Assembly: GCA_028292075.1 (NCBI GenBank)
Contig: JAQGNA010000109.1
Span: forward strand, 1 to 6,211
Direction of reading: 5' to 3'
From: Rhodoferax sp.
GTDB taxonomy: Bacteria > Pseudomonadota > Gammaproteobacteria > Burkholderiales > Burkholderiaceae
Length of the DNA: 6,211 nucleotides
The position numbers and the translations under genes were made by a program. Shown here piece after piece: positions 5,122 to 6,211 of the stretch (position 1 is its first letter; each line of letters begins with the position of its first letter). The notes under the pieces were generated by a model. That model had not been told where the DNA came from. It searched no databases and worked only from the letters and a program-made list of their open reading frames with translations.

Positions 5122-6211
5122 ATGCAGTTCCCTGAATCCTGGCTCCGAGAATTCTGTAACCCGCCGCTGAGCACCGCCGAACTCGCGGAAACCCTGACCA
5201 TGGCCGGCCTTGAGGTTGAAGAGCTCAAGCCGGTCGCGCCGCCGTTTTCCAGAATCGTGGTCGGTGAGATCAAGGAAGCGGTTCAGCATCCGAACGCCGA
5301 CCGCCTGCGCGTCTGCCAGGTCGACGCGGGGCAGGGCGGCCTCCTCAACATCGTTTGCGGCGCACCCAATGCGCGCGTCGGCATTCGCGTGCCAGTGGCC
5401 CTGGTGGGCGCCGAGCTGCCGCCCGCCGATGGCGACAAGGACGGAAAGCCGTTCCTCATCAAGACGGGCCAACTGCGTGGCGTCGAAAGCCAGGGCATGT
5501 TGTGCTCGGCACGCGAACTGAAGCTGTCCGAAGACCACGGCGGCCTGCTTGAACTTGCGGCCGATGCGCCCATCGGCGAAGACATCCGCACTCACCTCGC
5601 GCTGGACGACACGCTGTTCACGCTCAAGCTCACCCCCAATCTGGCGCACTGCCTGAGCGTCTACGGCGTGGCCCGCGAAGTTGCGGCACTCACGGGTTCG
5701 CCGCTGCACACGCCGAGCTTTCCGCCCGCCGAGGTGCGGCACAGCGCCACGCTGCCGGTGAAGATCAGCGCGCCGGACCTCTGCGGTCGCTTTTCGGGCC
5801 GCGTCATTCGCGGTGTCGATCCCAAGGCGAAGACTCCGCAGTGGATGGTCGACCGCCTGGCCCGCTGTGGCCAGCGCAGCGTCACCGCCCTGGTCGACAT
5901 CTCGAACTACGTCATGTTCGAGCTCGGACGGCCATCGCACATCTTCGATCTGGACAAGATTCATGGCGGCCTCGACGTGCGCTGGGGTCGGCTGGGCGAA
6001 CAGCTGAAGCTGTTGAACGGCAACACCGTCACGGTCGACGACAAGGTGGGTGTGATCGCCGACGAGCGCGAAGTGGAGTCGCTCGCCGGGATCATGGGCG
6101 GCGACGCCACCGCCGTGTCAGACGACACGCGTAACATCTATGCCGAAGCTGCGTTCTGGTGGCCCAAGGCGATCGCGGGCCGCTCGCGCCGCTACAACTT
6201 CTCGACCGACG
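5122..6211 (+). CDS. pheT: Phenylalanine--tRNA ligase beta subunit (3' end outside window)
   Basis: This is the larger PheRS subunit, which binds tRNA-Phe and edits Tyr-tRNA-Phe. The frame is open from ATG 5122 to the right edge: 363 codons plus one base, under half of the usual ~800 aa. Visible domains are: an N-terminal helical part (1-38); the EMAP-II-like OB-fold tRNA-binding domain (about 42-150) with [13 protein letters not shown] (56-68), [11 protein letters not shown] (77-87) and [17 protein letters not shown] (119-135); the linker [22 protein letters not shown] (171-192); and the B3/B4 editing domain (about 212-363) with [20 protein letters not shown] (253-272), HIFDLDKI (273-280) and [20 protein letters not shown] (321-340). 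The B5, catalytic-like and anticodon-binding-like domains lie beyond the edge. The linker has LAH where many bacteria have R-x-D (TPNRxDCLS). The Shine-Dalgarno is weak (AAGAAG 5111-5116). It is co-transcribed with pheS. Confidence 0.97.
   Translation, partial: MQFPESWLREFCNPPLSTAELAETLTMAGLEVEELKPVAPPFSRIVVGEIKEAVQHPNADRLRVCQVDAGQGGLLNIVCGAPNARVGIRVPVALVGAELPPADGDKDGKPFLIKTGQLRGVESQGMLCSARELKLSEDHGGLLELAADAPIGEDIRTHLALDDTLFTLKLTPNLAHCLSVYGVAREVAALTGSPLHTPSFPPAEVRHSATLPVKISAPDLCGRFSGRVIRGVDPKAKTPQWMVDRLARCGQRSVTALVDISNYVMFELGRPSHIFDLDKIHGGLDVRWGRLGEQLKLLNGNTVTVDDKVGVIADEREVESLAGIMGGDATAVSDDTRNIYAEAAFWWPKAIAGRSRRYNFSTD

Noticed and set aside
4150..5964. 604-codon open frame on the - strand opposite pheS and pheT
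   Set aside because: It spans two certain genes and their gap; the length is explained by high GC with few antisense stops. No domain or ribosome-binding support.

Overview
The window carries the classic translation-apparatus cluster thrS–infC–rpmI–rplT–pheS–pheT, all on the + strand: threonyl-tRNA synthetase, initiation factor IF3, ribosomal proteins L35 and L20, and both subunits of phenylalanyl-tRNA synthetase (pheT is cut by the right edge). The left edge holds the 5' end of one divergent gene on the - strand that encodes a protein with a signal peptide. The high GC content, G/C-ending codons and protein sequences (IF3 with an Ala/Pro tail; PheS and PheT of Burkholderiales character) suggest a betaproteobacterium, most likely Comamonadaceae (Variovorax/Acidovorax-like). 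That assignment is from memory of the families, not from a search.

Layout. 1-179: secreted protein fragment, - strand. 180-458: divergent intergenic region with a candidate promoter (236-265), a short Thr/Pro-rich leader ORF (313-366), a GC hairpin (371-385) and an intrinsic terminator (406-432), all before thrS. 459-2366: thrS, with a candidate internal promoter near its 3' end. 2367-2452: spacer with a perfect small palindrome. 2453-3073: infC, which appears to start at an ATC codon. 3074-3263: structured leader ahead of rpmI. 3264-3467 and 3493-3852: rpmI and rplT. 3853-3987: two hairpins, the second a strong intrinsic terminator, ahead of pheS. 3988-5040: pheS. 5122-6211: first 363 codons of pheT.

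How it works together. All the genes supply translation: two aminoacyl-tRNA synthetases, an initiation factor and two large-subunit proteins. The protein content is conventional. The interest lies in the control elements between genes. A candidate ribosome-mediated attenuator with threonine codons precedes thrS. A rare infC start codon fits IF3 autoregulation. The rpmI leader has competing hairpins where L20 autoregulation would be expected. A terminator with a possible competing structure separates the ribosomal-protein genes from pheST. I saw no mobile element, CRISPR array, tRNA or rRNA. No exotic accessory system is present; the thrS leader is the best candidate for something undescribed.
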